Source: Amphibalanus amphitrite
Taxonomy: Eukaryota; Arthropoda; Thecostraca; Balanomorpha; Balanidae
Reading direction: 5' to 3'
Assembly: GCF_019059575.1 (NCBI RefSeq)
Contig: NW_024881519.1
Location: 558,001-622,000 of the forward strand
DNA: 64,000 bases
The notes under the pieces are model-generated. The model was not told the origin of the DNA. It ran no database searches and saw only the letters and a program-made list of their open reading frames with translations. Shown piece after piece: positions 23,867-33,352 of the stretch. The position numbers and the translations under genes are program-made. The first letter of the stretch is position 1. Each line of letters starts with the position of its first letter.

Positions 23867-25102
23867 GGGGAGAGTGGGGTAATTTGGCCGGTGGTGTAAA
23901 TTGGCCGCCCCCACCTGTACGATGTCTTATAAAAGTGAGTGAAATAACTCTAGTCTCTATTCATTTGTCATGGGTAGAAATAACTGGAGGACAAATGTCA
24001 AAACTTTGCCCCTCGTAGTTTTATTCAAAATTAATAAAACGTTAATTTCATTAGAAAATGGTAACTTTTACTTCTGTTTACAAAGTTGTATAACATGTAG
24101 TATTTGGGCTAAAAACGAATTCAGACATTATAGCGCCATTCTTGGGGGTGTTCAGCGGTTCCAAGAGCAATTTTATCTAATTCCGTAAAGCCGTGATGAC
24201 TTTATAGACATAAATTTTCAGAATGGCAATATGGGGTAATTTGGCCGGGACTAGTGGGGCAACTTGGCCGGTGCGCTCATGGTCACTATGCTGGGACGGC
24301 CGAGTTTTCATGGTCAATTGTACCATAAATGACATGATTCATGACCAACTTTGACTACTTTGATGCCTTACTTCCGATTGGTCAACTGTAAGAGCATGTG
24401 ACGTCATCAAAGGTTACCAAACGTTTTTTTTGCTACTAAATCCTTACATAAAAATGGTACAGCCGCGCAAATGGTCTCATTCTGTTCAGCTCGCCAAGGC
24501 GCATCGAATGATATGCATGATGACCTTGAAATCACGTTACCTTGAGGTTAAGCGACCTGATGCAACGTGACCTCAGGTCAGCCTTTGACCTTGACTTCTC
24601 AAGGTCAACACATATATCTTTCGATGCGGACTGACGAGAGAATTACGATGGTACTCAAAGTTTTGGCCTTGCTTCATTACTTCAAAAGTTATTCGTAAAA
24701 AACGGTGATCGCATCTAGAGCCGCTAATTTGGCTATTTTGACCCCTGTGACCCCTGAGCCAACCTCCAAAATGCAGCAAATGCGTCATAGGACACACGTC
24801 ATTGCTGAATCTGAAGCTGACTCGCAATATAACAGAAAATCCCGACCGCAAACTAACACCGGCCAAATTGCCCCACACCCCCGGCCAAATAACCCTGCTA
24901 GTGGGGCAATTTGGCCGCCTTGCAGACCTTTGTAATACGTCACAATTTCAATATAAGCAATTACTCTATCATTTCAAGTTCACTGTCCAGTAAAGTAAAA
25001 TGAATGCGACACCTGCCAGCGTTGAGAAAATGCAGAAATGTGTCGTCATTTTTAAGTTATATCGTTTTCTAAAAAAAGCGGCCAAATTACCCCACTCTCC
25101 CC
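23867..25102. mobile_element. TA-flanked MITE, copy B, carrying a GGTCA core
   Basis: TA lies at 23865-23866 and 25103-25104. Termini and content match copy A at 18344-19577 but inverted. It has no coding capacity and sits inside the LTR retrotransposon. Confidence 0.85.
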
Positions 25103-25881
25103 TACTTGGCAGTTGAGATGAGGTACATTTCCGTGATTGTTGTGGGAAACTTGTGAGGTTATCTGGGGAAATACTGTACAGTGCAATATTCTGTTTGCGA
25201 AGTTTTGCACAACGTTTCGGGGTTGTTTTGTTAGCGAATTGCATGTACGGTAAGAGGACGCACTGTTCAGGAGGGTAAGAGTACGCAGAATTATACATTA
25301 AATCGAATATACAGAAATATATAATTATTAATCTATCGCTCAATGACGGGGGGGGGGGGGGTAGGGAGCGGCATCCGAGCGGAGGCTCATTGCCAGCTTT
25401 GAGGGTGTACCATGTCGAAAAGGTAAATTCATTTTGAAGCATAGGTGTAATGTCAATAATTGACGCAACTGTGAATTGACTACCGGCTACCGCAAAAAGT
25501 AAAACCGGCTAACTTAGCCATTTTCGAAGATATCGTGCTAAAACTTTTGACAGTGGGTCATCGGTATGTGTTCAATCACATGAGTTCCGTTTCTTATTTT
25601 TTACTTGAGCACAAATGTAAGTTATGAAGACCATCACAGTAGCAAATGCATCGAAAGATGGATAGTAGTGGGCAAAATATCCTTAATTTGTCGTGCTGCA
25701 TCGAAAGTAGTGTTGATGAGAAAAGGGGTTTTTATTCCAGATTATCGTGGGTGCAGAATACATTGTCTGCACCCACTGGAGAATTATTGTTGGTGCAACT
25801 GCACCCACTGCACCCATGGCTCCTACACTTATAGGCCCATGGATAACGCTTCGGCGATACCTATCGCATAGAGGCTGCAAT

Positions 25882-26681
25882 GTGGCCCTTAGAGTACAGT
25901 GTCAGACCCCCAGAGGCCGGATTTGGACCCAAGGGTCAACGAAGGGCCTCAAAGGCCCCAGAGGCTGATGTGGGCCCTCAGAGGCAAGTGCGTGACGCCC
26001 AAAGGAAAGTATTGGGCCCCCATAGAACATAATAGGGCCATCAGTTGCTGGTGTAGAGACCTCATAGGCCAGTTGGGGGCATATAGAGGCCAGTTTTGGG
26101 CACCTCAGAAGCTAGTGTGGGGCCTCAGATGTCGGTGTGAGGCCCTTAAAGACCGGTATGGGTCCTCAGAAGCCGGCATCGATCCTTCAGAAGCCAGTAC
26201 GGGGCCCTCAGAGGCACATAAGGGTCAGTTTGGGTCCCAGAGACAGAAATGGGACCATCAGAGGCCGGTGTGGAGCCTTTAGAGGCCGGTTTGGGCCCTT
26301 AGAGGCCAGTTTAGGGCCATCAGACACCAGTACAGGGCCTGCAAAGGGCAGTTTGAGACCATCAGAGAACCGACTTGGGCACTCAGATGCTAAGGTGGGT
26401 CCTTACAGGCCAGCATGGGGCCCTCAGAGGTTAGCGTGGGGCCCTAAAAGACCGGCATGGGTCGGCGTTGGACCCCAGAGGCAGCCTCAAAGGCCAAAGA
26501 TGGGCCCTCAAAGGTGATGCGGGCCCTTAGAGGCCGGCATCGGGTCTTCATAATCCAGTGCAGGGCCCATAGAGGCTAATATGTGTCCTTACAAGCCAGC
26601 ATAGGACCCTCAGAGGTCAGTGTGGGGCCCTAAAAGACCGGCATGGGCTGGCGTTGGACCCCAGAGGCCAGCAGAGGGCCC
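25882..26681. repeat. GGCCCTCAGAGGCC minisatellite, left part
   Basis: Loose ~30-base units contain GGGCCCTCAGAGGCCAGTGTG with many variants. A higher-order repeat of roughly 200 bases is visible: CCTAAAAGACCGGCATGGG then GGCGTTGGACCCCAGAG recurs near 26446 and 26631, and again near 27753. Frames across it are spurious. Confidence 0.8.
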
Positions 26682-26685
26682 TTAA

Positions 26686-27610
26686 CCCGGCAGTTGCTGG
26701 GGTATTTCGCCACCCACCGTTTGCTGGGGGGGGGGGGGGGCGTTAAACGCCCCCAGCCGATAACTCGAGAACCAATAAGCGCAGCGAAACGCACGAGGCG
26801 GCAAACGAAAGAGCGCGACGAGACGCTTCAGATGAGTACTTTAAAGTTGAATTTTGAGGTCACAGATCGGGTCAAGGTCAGGTCAAACACCTGAAATCGG
26901 GCATTCAATAGCATGTATTTCAGGACTTCGCAATGGGCGCCTCTCGTCATAAACTCTGTCAAAACGGTGCACAATCCATCATATAAGGCCTACAAGAGTG
27001 TCAGCTCCATGTAGGGGTCAATCAAGCATAGGTCAGGGTCAAGGTCAGGTCAACCGGGTAGGCACATATCCCCGAAAATCAAAACTGATATTCGCAGCCT
27101 GTGACACATGTTTTATGGGTACTTCGGGGCGAAGAACACGATGGTAACATTCATTTTATCATATGTGTACGTATTTGGCTCAAAAACTTCAATTTAAGAA
27201 ATGCATGTATCATGGTCGTGAGGTAGTCACGAGAAATTGCCAAGATTCAGTTCAAGATTTTGGAAAATGCGGAACGATAATCAATAATCGAAGATAGCCA
27301 TTTGATTGTTCATGGTATTGGCAGTCTAATGGCGTTTACGGCATGTCTGTATGTCTATTGTGTGATTTTATATGGTTTTTTGAACATATGCCGTTTTTGG
27401 TCGAAAACTCAGAAATCATGACGTCACTAAAACCTCGATATCTCAAAAAATTTTCGACCGATTTTTTTGAAACTTTGTCACAATAAACTTCAATCAATTC
27501 CCTACAGGTACATAAAGTTTGGCGCGCCTGCGGCGCGCCGTTTTTATGCTATGGCCCGGCGAAAAAAGTGGGGGCGTTTAACGCCCCCCCCCCCCCCAGC
27601 AACTCGCGGG
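26686..27610. mobile_element. GGTCA-rich hairpin element, copy c (TTAA)
   Basis: TTAA lies at 26682-26685 and 27611-27614. Termini are CCCGGCAGTTGCTGGGG and, inverted, CCCGCGAGTTGCTGGGG. Both inner hairpins carry GGGGGCGTTAAACGCCCC-type stems. A GCGCGCCTGCGGCGCGC palindrome lies near 27520. It has AGGTCA clusters but fewer than copies a and b. It split the minisatellite cleanly. Confidence 0.85.
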
Positions 27611-28105
27611 TTAAAGGCCAAGATGGGTCCTCAGAGGCCGATGCGGGCCCTTGGAGGCTGGTATTGGGTCTTCAGAATCCAGTGCGGGGGCCTCAGAGGC
27701 TAATGTGGGTCCTTACAGGCTAGCATGGGCCCTTAGAGGTCAGTGTGGTGCCCTAAAAGACCGGCATAGGCCGGCGTTGGACCCCAGAGACCAGCGGAGG
27801 GCCCTCAAAGACCAAGAGGAGCCCTCAGAGGTCGATCCGGGCTCTTAGTGGCCGACATCGGGTCTTCAGAATCCAGTGCGGGGCCCTCAGAGACAATTAA
27901 AGGCTAGTCTTGAGACATAAATGAGGCCACCAGAGCCTGTGTAAGGCCCTCAGCCGCCGGTTGGGCCCCTGAGACCGGTTTAAGGGCCCTCAAAGGCCAG
28001 TGGAGGGCCCTCAGAGGTCACCGTGGGTCCTCAGAGGTCAATGTGGGCGCTTGACCGCCACTGAAGGGCCCTCAGAGGTCAGTGTAGGAACCTCAAAGAC
28101 CGGTA
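27611..28105. repeat. GGCCCTCAGAGGCC minisatellite, right part
   Basis: Continuation of the array of 25882-26681 after copy c, including another round of the ~200-base higher-order unit (CGGGTCTTCAGAATCCAGTG near 27664 and 27857). Confidence 0.8.
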
Positions 28106-28129
28106 TGGGATCTGCTAATATGTAGCTGG

Positions 28130-28292
28130 CGTGGGTTTCTCGAGCCTCGTGACAATCGAATACGGGCCAGGGCCCATACGCCCATGGGGGCCCATCGGTT
28201 GTTGGGGGGGGGGCAAATGATATGATGGCCCCCTGATTTGCCTTTGGGAGGGCATGGCCCTGATGCCCCCCCCCCCCCCTGCGACCGCCACT
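28130..28292. mobile_element. hAT-MITE remnant
   Basis: The right end reads CGACCGCCACTG after C-runs, the complement of the CAGTGGCGG-type hAT terminus used elsewhere in the window. No matching left terminus or duplication was found, so it is probably truncated. Confidence 0.4.
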
Positions 28293-28722
28293 GCACCAAT
28301 CTGAGGCTGTTGACAAAGCTGACATCTGGCGAGCAGGCTGAAAACCAAAACTTTAGTCCAGACAAAGCGCGCCCTTGAAGAAGTGCGCCTAAAGCGGTCA
28401 AAAGGTGTCGTCTGCCGGCGCAATCGTTGAATTTAGAGTGCGCTCACGTCACGTATAATGGCTGAATGCCAACTCGTTTCCAGACAAAAATATTCGATCT
28501 TTTGAGTTGTTTCTTGTTGGACATGAGATTTAGAATATTTATAGAGGTTGTGTCAAAGCGGTGAATGGCAAAAACGGTTCTAAGCACCTTAAAAGCCTTT
28601 TAGATTCAGTACTTTTTAAGCGCACCATGCTGTGTATCGGCGCAGTGAAAAGTCACGTGACCCGACCTGGTCACGTGACTGCGCTTAAAACCAAAATCGT
28701 GATCAGCGGAGTGACCAGGAGG

Positions 28723-30675
28723 TCACTTAACCCCCATGCGCCTCCACGAGGTAGAGTCTCTGAGCCAGCTGTCGCCGATTCCTATCCGTGGCGCGCAGCG
28801 CTGCCGCCAGCATCTGTTCATCCCTGCCGGGGTGCAGCTGTTGGATGACATCCCGGTTATATTCCCGTCAGTTAAGTCTATCCGTCCAGCAAGTATCCAG
28901 CCGAAGCAGGAGCCAATGGCCACCGGCCCGGCTGAGCTGACTCTCATTCTTCCGTCAACTACTTCTTGGAAGTGGTCCAGTCCGATTAAGATGTCCACAT
29001 CCTGGCTGGTGCTCGTTCCATCTGACAGCTCCGCGAGTTGTAGACCGGCGAGGTGAGAATATTGGTTTATCTCTGCAGCTGTGACCGTGGGAGGCGCAGC
29101 GCAGATGTGTGGCACCTCATACGCCGCTATTGTCACACCAGGTTTGCGGTCAGCCTTCAAAGATAGATCCACTCTTCGAGTAAGATCAGTCGTCGTCTGA
29201 CCTCCGCCGAACGTCTCAACTCTCAGTGGGTCGCTACTGAGAACGCGGCAGCCCAAGTCACGAGCAACCGCTGATCTTACGAAGCTCTGATTACTACCCG
29301 AATCGAGCATGATTCGCACCGTCCTCGAGTGACCTTCTCCGGTTGCTCTCACTTGGGCAGTCTGCATCAATATCTTGCTCTGTTTGACGTTGCTTGCTGC
29401 GGTGACGGTGACTCTGGCTCCCACGTCTTCTGACTCCACAGAGGTCATATCGGTGGCCGGGGATGACGAGCTCTCCGCGGCAGCAGCGTTGACTGTCGCA
29501 CTGACTGAGCCACTACAAAGGAGCGCGTCGTGTCTTCCAGAGCAGGTAGCACAGCGTGACCTGGCCGCTGCGCAATCCGCCGCGCGGTGACCTATTTGGA
29601 AACACCAGTAGCAGGCACCGATGCGTCTCAGACGGTCGCGTCTTTCCACCACTGTCCAATTGTTTGCTCTCCGGCACTCCTCTGTGGCATGTGGAAACTG
29701 ACAGAAGGCGCAGGCAGCGCTGTCAGGCGCGTCCTGTCGCGGGCGGCTGGCAGTGCCGTAGCTGAGCCGGTGGTGCCCACTCGCCGTTCTGGCCGATCGC
29801 GCTCAGCGGTAGCTGGGAGAGTCCTACACAGACTATGAAAGGATCGGCCATGTGCTTCCGAGTACATTGTTACATATGAGGCCATTTCCTGAAGGTCATC
29901 CACGTCTTTTTCCTTGATGTATGTTTGAAGCGCTTGAGGGCAGCAATCTAAGAACTGTTCTCTTAAGAGTAGATTCCGAAGCGCTTCATACGAGCGGGGA
30001 GTGGAGTGCCAGTCAAGTTGACCCAGTGGGTGACGCAGCTGGTCAGGCATGTAATGAACTGTCCAGCGGCTTCTTCTTGTTCTGGTTTCGCTTCGCGTAG
30101 CCTTTTACGATAACCTTCACCGGTTAGACCGTATCTCTTCAGAAGACTGTCCTTCAAGTGGTCATAGTTGCTAGACTCTTGCCTATCCAGCCGAGAGTAC
30201 GTGTCGTGTTGAGGGCCCGGCCAGTTAAAAGCGCACTTAAATTCGTCGCCCATTCTTCACGAGGCCACTGGTTGGCTTCAGCAATTCTCTCGAATCGGTG
30301 GAGATAATTGTTCATGTCGTCTTTTCCATCCTCGAATATGGGCATCTTTGGTCTTCTCGCTCCCATTCTGGCTTCGATTGCTCCGCTGTTTTCACTGTTC
30401 CTTCCTGTCTCATTTCTTATTCGCTCCATTTCTAATTCGTGCTGTCTCTGTTTTTCATTTTCTGTACGTTGTCTTTCATTTTCTTCCCGCTGTCTTTCTC
30501 GTTCTTCCCTCCGTTCCTCTCGTTCTCTTTCAAGTTCAAGTTTTCTTTCTTCTTTTTCCATCTGTTTTTCAGCAAACTGCAGGGCATCGGCGCCCGATAA
30601 TCCATGTTTTTGTGCAATTTCTATAAACTGTTCCATTGTCTTTACGACTTCTGAGTGTCCTGTCACGGTCGCCAT
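28723..30675 (-). pseudogene. Retrotransposon gag-protease, frameshifted and truncated
   Basis: Gag would supply the particle and the protease would process it. On minus, residues 1-115 are a Glu/Arg/Gln coiled coil. Then comes a SCAN-like gag domain (PIFEDGKDDMNNYLHRFERIAEA, SALLTGRAL, LLKRYGLTGEGYRK, LLREQFL). Then two zinc-knuckle-like clusters (CAFCQFPHATEEC; CYWCFQIGHRAADC) and an aspartyl protease of the BEL/A17 (DUF1758) type with LDSGSNQSF and ILIGLDHF...FGWILAG. At least three frameshifts exist: near 30210 (a 5-base ACACG tandem repeat), near 30005 and near 29770. The frame stops shortly after the protease and no RT follows. The Gypsy-type gag with BEL-type protease is unusual. Confidence 0.8.
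30657..30674 (-). promoter_or_regulatory. Primer-binding site (tRNA-Arg) overlapping the gag start codon
   Basis: On + this is CCTGTCACGGTCGCCA, the 3' end of an animal tRNA-Arg including its CCA. On minus, TGGCGACCGTGACAGG starts at the second base of the ATG, so the primer site encodes MATVTG of gag. It is separated from the LTR by only a few bases, as expected. Confidence 0.85.
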
Positions 30676-30678
30676 TAA

Positions 30679-30994
30679 TGTAATGGAATGAAAGTCAGCC
30701 GAATAGAAAAGTATATAATCGCAAACTGCTCAATTCATTCAGTTCTCTAAACTAGGTACTCGTATTCATTCATTTAATCGACAAGTTATTCTCATATTCA
30801 TTCTAGTTCAGAAATCAGTTCACTGCTTCGCAAAGTCTTCACTCTTACTTCATTCTAATCAATTCAAATCAATTCATCAATTCTAAGTTCCAAGTCGCTC
30901 TCGTCGTTCATTATCCGTCCTTATTTCGGTCTTTCAATTCGGTGCGCGCGCGTGAACTAAACTGCCAGGATCCTCGTCATAATAATCCTCAACA
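30679..30994 (-). repeat. 5' LTR of the minus-strand retrotransposon
   Basis: 316 bases, TG...CA on minus, partner of 22118-22434. It differs by a 2-base deletion in the TATATAATCG region and a few substitutions. ACGAC follows it on +. Confidence 0.9.
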
Positions 30995-31733
30995 ACGACC
31001 ATGGTGTCTTTTTTGCTGATAGCCTCTAGTAAGGTCATCCGAGGTCATTAGAGGCTACAAACAGATTTTTGCCAATAACTCTCGATTGGAAAGAGATAGG
31101 ACGCTGGGGATGGTCTCATTGTGTTTGTCTTGCCGAGACGCATCGACTGATATGCAACATGACCTTTTCCGGTCAGGTCATGACCTTGAACTGAGGTCAA
31201 ATTTTCAAGGTGACCTTTCAAGGTCAAATTATAGTTCATTCGATGCGTCTCGGCGAGAGGAACACGATTCTGGCAATAGAAATGTCGTACCCCTTTTCAG
31301 TCAAAAGTTATTGTCGAAAAACACTTTTCGAAAAACAGCTATTTTTGGGGTTTTTGCCCTCTGGAGGCTAAACCGTTGACCTGAGGTCAATTTTGATGAT
31401 CACCTTATCGAAAGAAGAGTTTAAGAGCTATCGATTGCGTTTCAATGCGTTTTTCTGGCTATCATAGTTCCTGAGATAAATGCATGTTTTCTGAAAAATA
31501 TGATGACTTTTGGCAAATTATGACCTTTGATGACCTCCAGTGACCCCAATTTTGCTCTAAGATGAAAAATGACCGAAATACTTTCAAACGTACGCATTGA
31601 GAGCTATCGACTGCTTTTTACTGCGTCTTTCTAGCCCTCTTAGTTTTTGAGTTAGAGGTGGGTGGTAACATATGCCCCCCCCCCCCCCCACTAGGGCGAA
31701 GTTGGCTGAGACCGCCACTGGGGCGCGGGTTAA

Positions 31734-31888
31734 AGTAAATGCACTAGCTAGACAACAACTTATCATGTTCAGGTATCGAAAAGTCGCTTCACACTTACCA
31801 TCACAACTTAACCAATTGGTTACTACAGTAGATCAGGATAATATAAGAACAAAAAATAGACAACATTTTCACGAACCCTTCTCGGCAA
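31734..31888 (+). pseudogene. LINE ORF2, piece 5 of 6
   Basis: The frame continues directly from piece 4 through the shared TTAA. It encodes the C-terminal domain of the LINE protein with a FRYRKVASHLP segment and NIRTKNRQHFHEPF, equivalent to the common Y-N-T-R-N motif. It is interrupted at TCTCGGCAA by the hAT MITE. Confidence 0.75.
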
Positions 31889-32245
31889 CAGTGGCGGATC
31901 CAGGGGGGGGGGGCTGCGGGGGCTGGCAGCCCCCACCCGAGGAAAACTGGCGCCACTACGCCGAAGGCGCAGTGGCGCCAATTTTCAATTCGCAACTCAT
32001 CGGAGTGCCGCATACTAGGACTAGGATGCAAAAATCAGTCGAATAACGTCGTTTCAGTACGCTTCGCACCGATATTTCCAATCGTGTGGTGTCACTGTAC
32101 ATACTGATCCTGGGCGCCTCTTGTCAGGGCCACTGGGCGCCAATATTTCAGCGCCAATACGATGCGACTATGGCGCCCATCCGGGGCGTGGCGCCCAATT
32201 ATGACCTGCAGCCCCTCCCCAGTGAAAATCCTGGATCCGCCACTG
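31889..32245. mobile_element. hAT MITE with 8-bp duplication CTCGGCAA
   Basis: CTCGGCAA lies at 31881-31888 and 32246-32253. Terminal inverted repeat CAGTGGCGGATCCAGG with an adjoining G-run. At 357 bases with no coding, it is a typical MITE. The subterminal repeats GGCGCC recur. Confidence 0.9.
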
Positions 32246-32253
32246 CTCGGCAA

Positions 32254-32402
32254 AACGTTATCGTGCACAAATAGCATCATGGATAGGACCGCGTGTCTAG
32301 AATAATGTCGTTGCATCCCAATTCTCTATAACAACCATTAATCAGATATCTAAATCTCAGCTGGAAAGATACGTCAAAGCATACTTCATACAAAACATGT
32401 AA
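32254..32402 (+). pseudogene. LINE ORF2, piece 6 of 6 (C-terminus and stop)
   Basis: After a frameshift it encodes IGPRV-stop-NNV, where TAG replaces the Trp of the usual GPRVWN motif, then SKSQLERYVKAYFIQNM and TAA at 32400-32402. This is the normal end of the LINE protein. Confidence 0.7.
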
Positions 32403-32949
32403 GCTTTGCGAAAATTTCCTCTGGAAGTCTCGCTATCCTTTCATTGCAACTTAATTTCAAATGCATTTGCCTCAAAACTGCACTAATTGCAAGTAAATCA
32501 CGTTTCTTCGAAATTATTTTCATCATCGTCACCATGAATAACTCTGGCGCTGGAGCAAGGAGCCTGTCTAGCAACAAGCTTCGTTTAGCTGGAAAGGCTT
32601 TTCTGCCCTCAGCATTGACCGGCCGAATTTTGACCAGAGCGAATCCCCACGTATGTTTGCATGACGTGTGAATGAGCGATTTTTTTTTCTACTCTAGATG
32701 AATGCATGCGCTTCTGAGTGAAAGTTGCTTTCGGTATCGTAGTAGAGAACAGTCATCTGTCTGGTTTCAGCAGTGGCTACTTTCGCATTCTGTTCTTGTC
32801 TCCGCCTAAACCCGCTACCCCTTCTCTCGTTTGCTTTTTTAGTTTTATTTCCTTTCTTAGCAGGGAGTGCCGCGACTTATCAGTTTATTTTATCTGGTGT
32901 TAACGTAAGGTTCTGCTAGTCGCTGGGTTTGGGGGCGGGGGCACTCCTG
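32403..32949. other. LINE 3' region or unassigned intron
   Basis: AT-rich, no domain or repeat boundary recognised. The first part may be LINE 3' UTR. No clear poly-A or tandem-repeat LINE tail was found. Confidence 0.4.
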
Positions 32950-33062
32950 GGCCCAATCTCACCAAGTGCGGTAAACTCATTTTGCGGTAACCTACCCCAA
33001 AACGAATCTCACCACTGCACTGCCGTAATTTTTTATGTTACCGCATCGAAATAACCCCATGG

Positions 33063-33288
33063 TGTCGTTGCGAACGACAGCTCCCTGCCGGAATAAGCGC
33101 GAGGATTTGCATTCTCGTGATTTGTGTATTTTTGTCGAAGCAAGTAAAAAGGGAGAATTTCGGGAGGTGGATTCGGAACTTTGAATAGAATCATGTAGAA
33201 TCTAGCATATGAGTAGTTATTTGCAAGTAAAGGCAATATAAGACATGAGAAAAAATGATTTTGGCTTTTTAATGTTTGAATCATAACA
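33063..33288 (+). repeat. BEL 5' LTR
   Basis: Starts TGTCGTTGCGAACGACAGCT (itself containing the small palindrome GTCGTTGCGAACGAC) and ends TTGAATCATAACA. TG...CA ends, 226 bases. Confidence 0.97.
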
Positions 33289-33291
33289 TTT

Positions 33292-33310
33292 TGGTCCTCC
33301 GGGCCGGATC
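33292..33310 (+). promoter_or_regulatory. BEL primer-binding site, tRNA-Tyr type
   Basis: TGGTCCTCCGGGCCGGATC begins three bases after the LTR. Its complement, ending GGAGGACCA, resembles animal tRNA-Tyr 3' ends. Confidence 0.65.
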
Positions 33311-33352
33311 AGGCCAGTAAAGTAAACTTGATTATCACTAACGTAACGTAAC

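Larger units (their letters stand above)
22118..30994 (-). mobile_element. LTR retrotransposon, minus strand, decayed (TSD ACGAC)
   Basis: ACGAC lies at 22113-22117 and 30995-30999. The two LTRs are about 98 percent identical. It has a primer-binding site and gag start at the right and a polypurine tract at the left. Only gag and a protease-like region survive (28723-30675). No RT, RNase H or integrase can be found between 28722 and 22449, where nested elements and a minisatellite sit instead. It interrupts copy d of the GGTCA family. Confidence 0.85.

Noticed and set aside
29375-30691. Plus-strand frames opposite the minus-strand gag-protease
   Set aside because: Antisense shadows; the coding signals (zinc knuckles, protease motif) are on minus.
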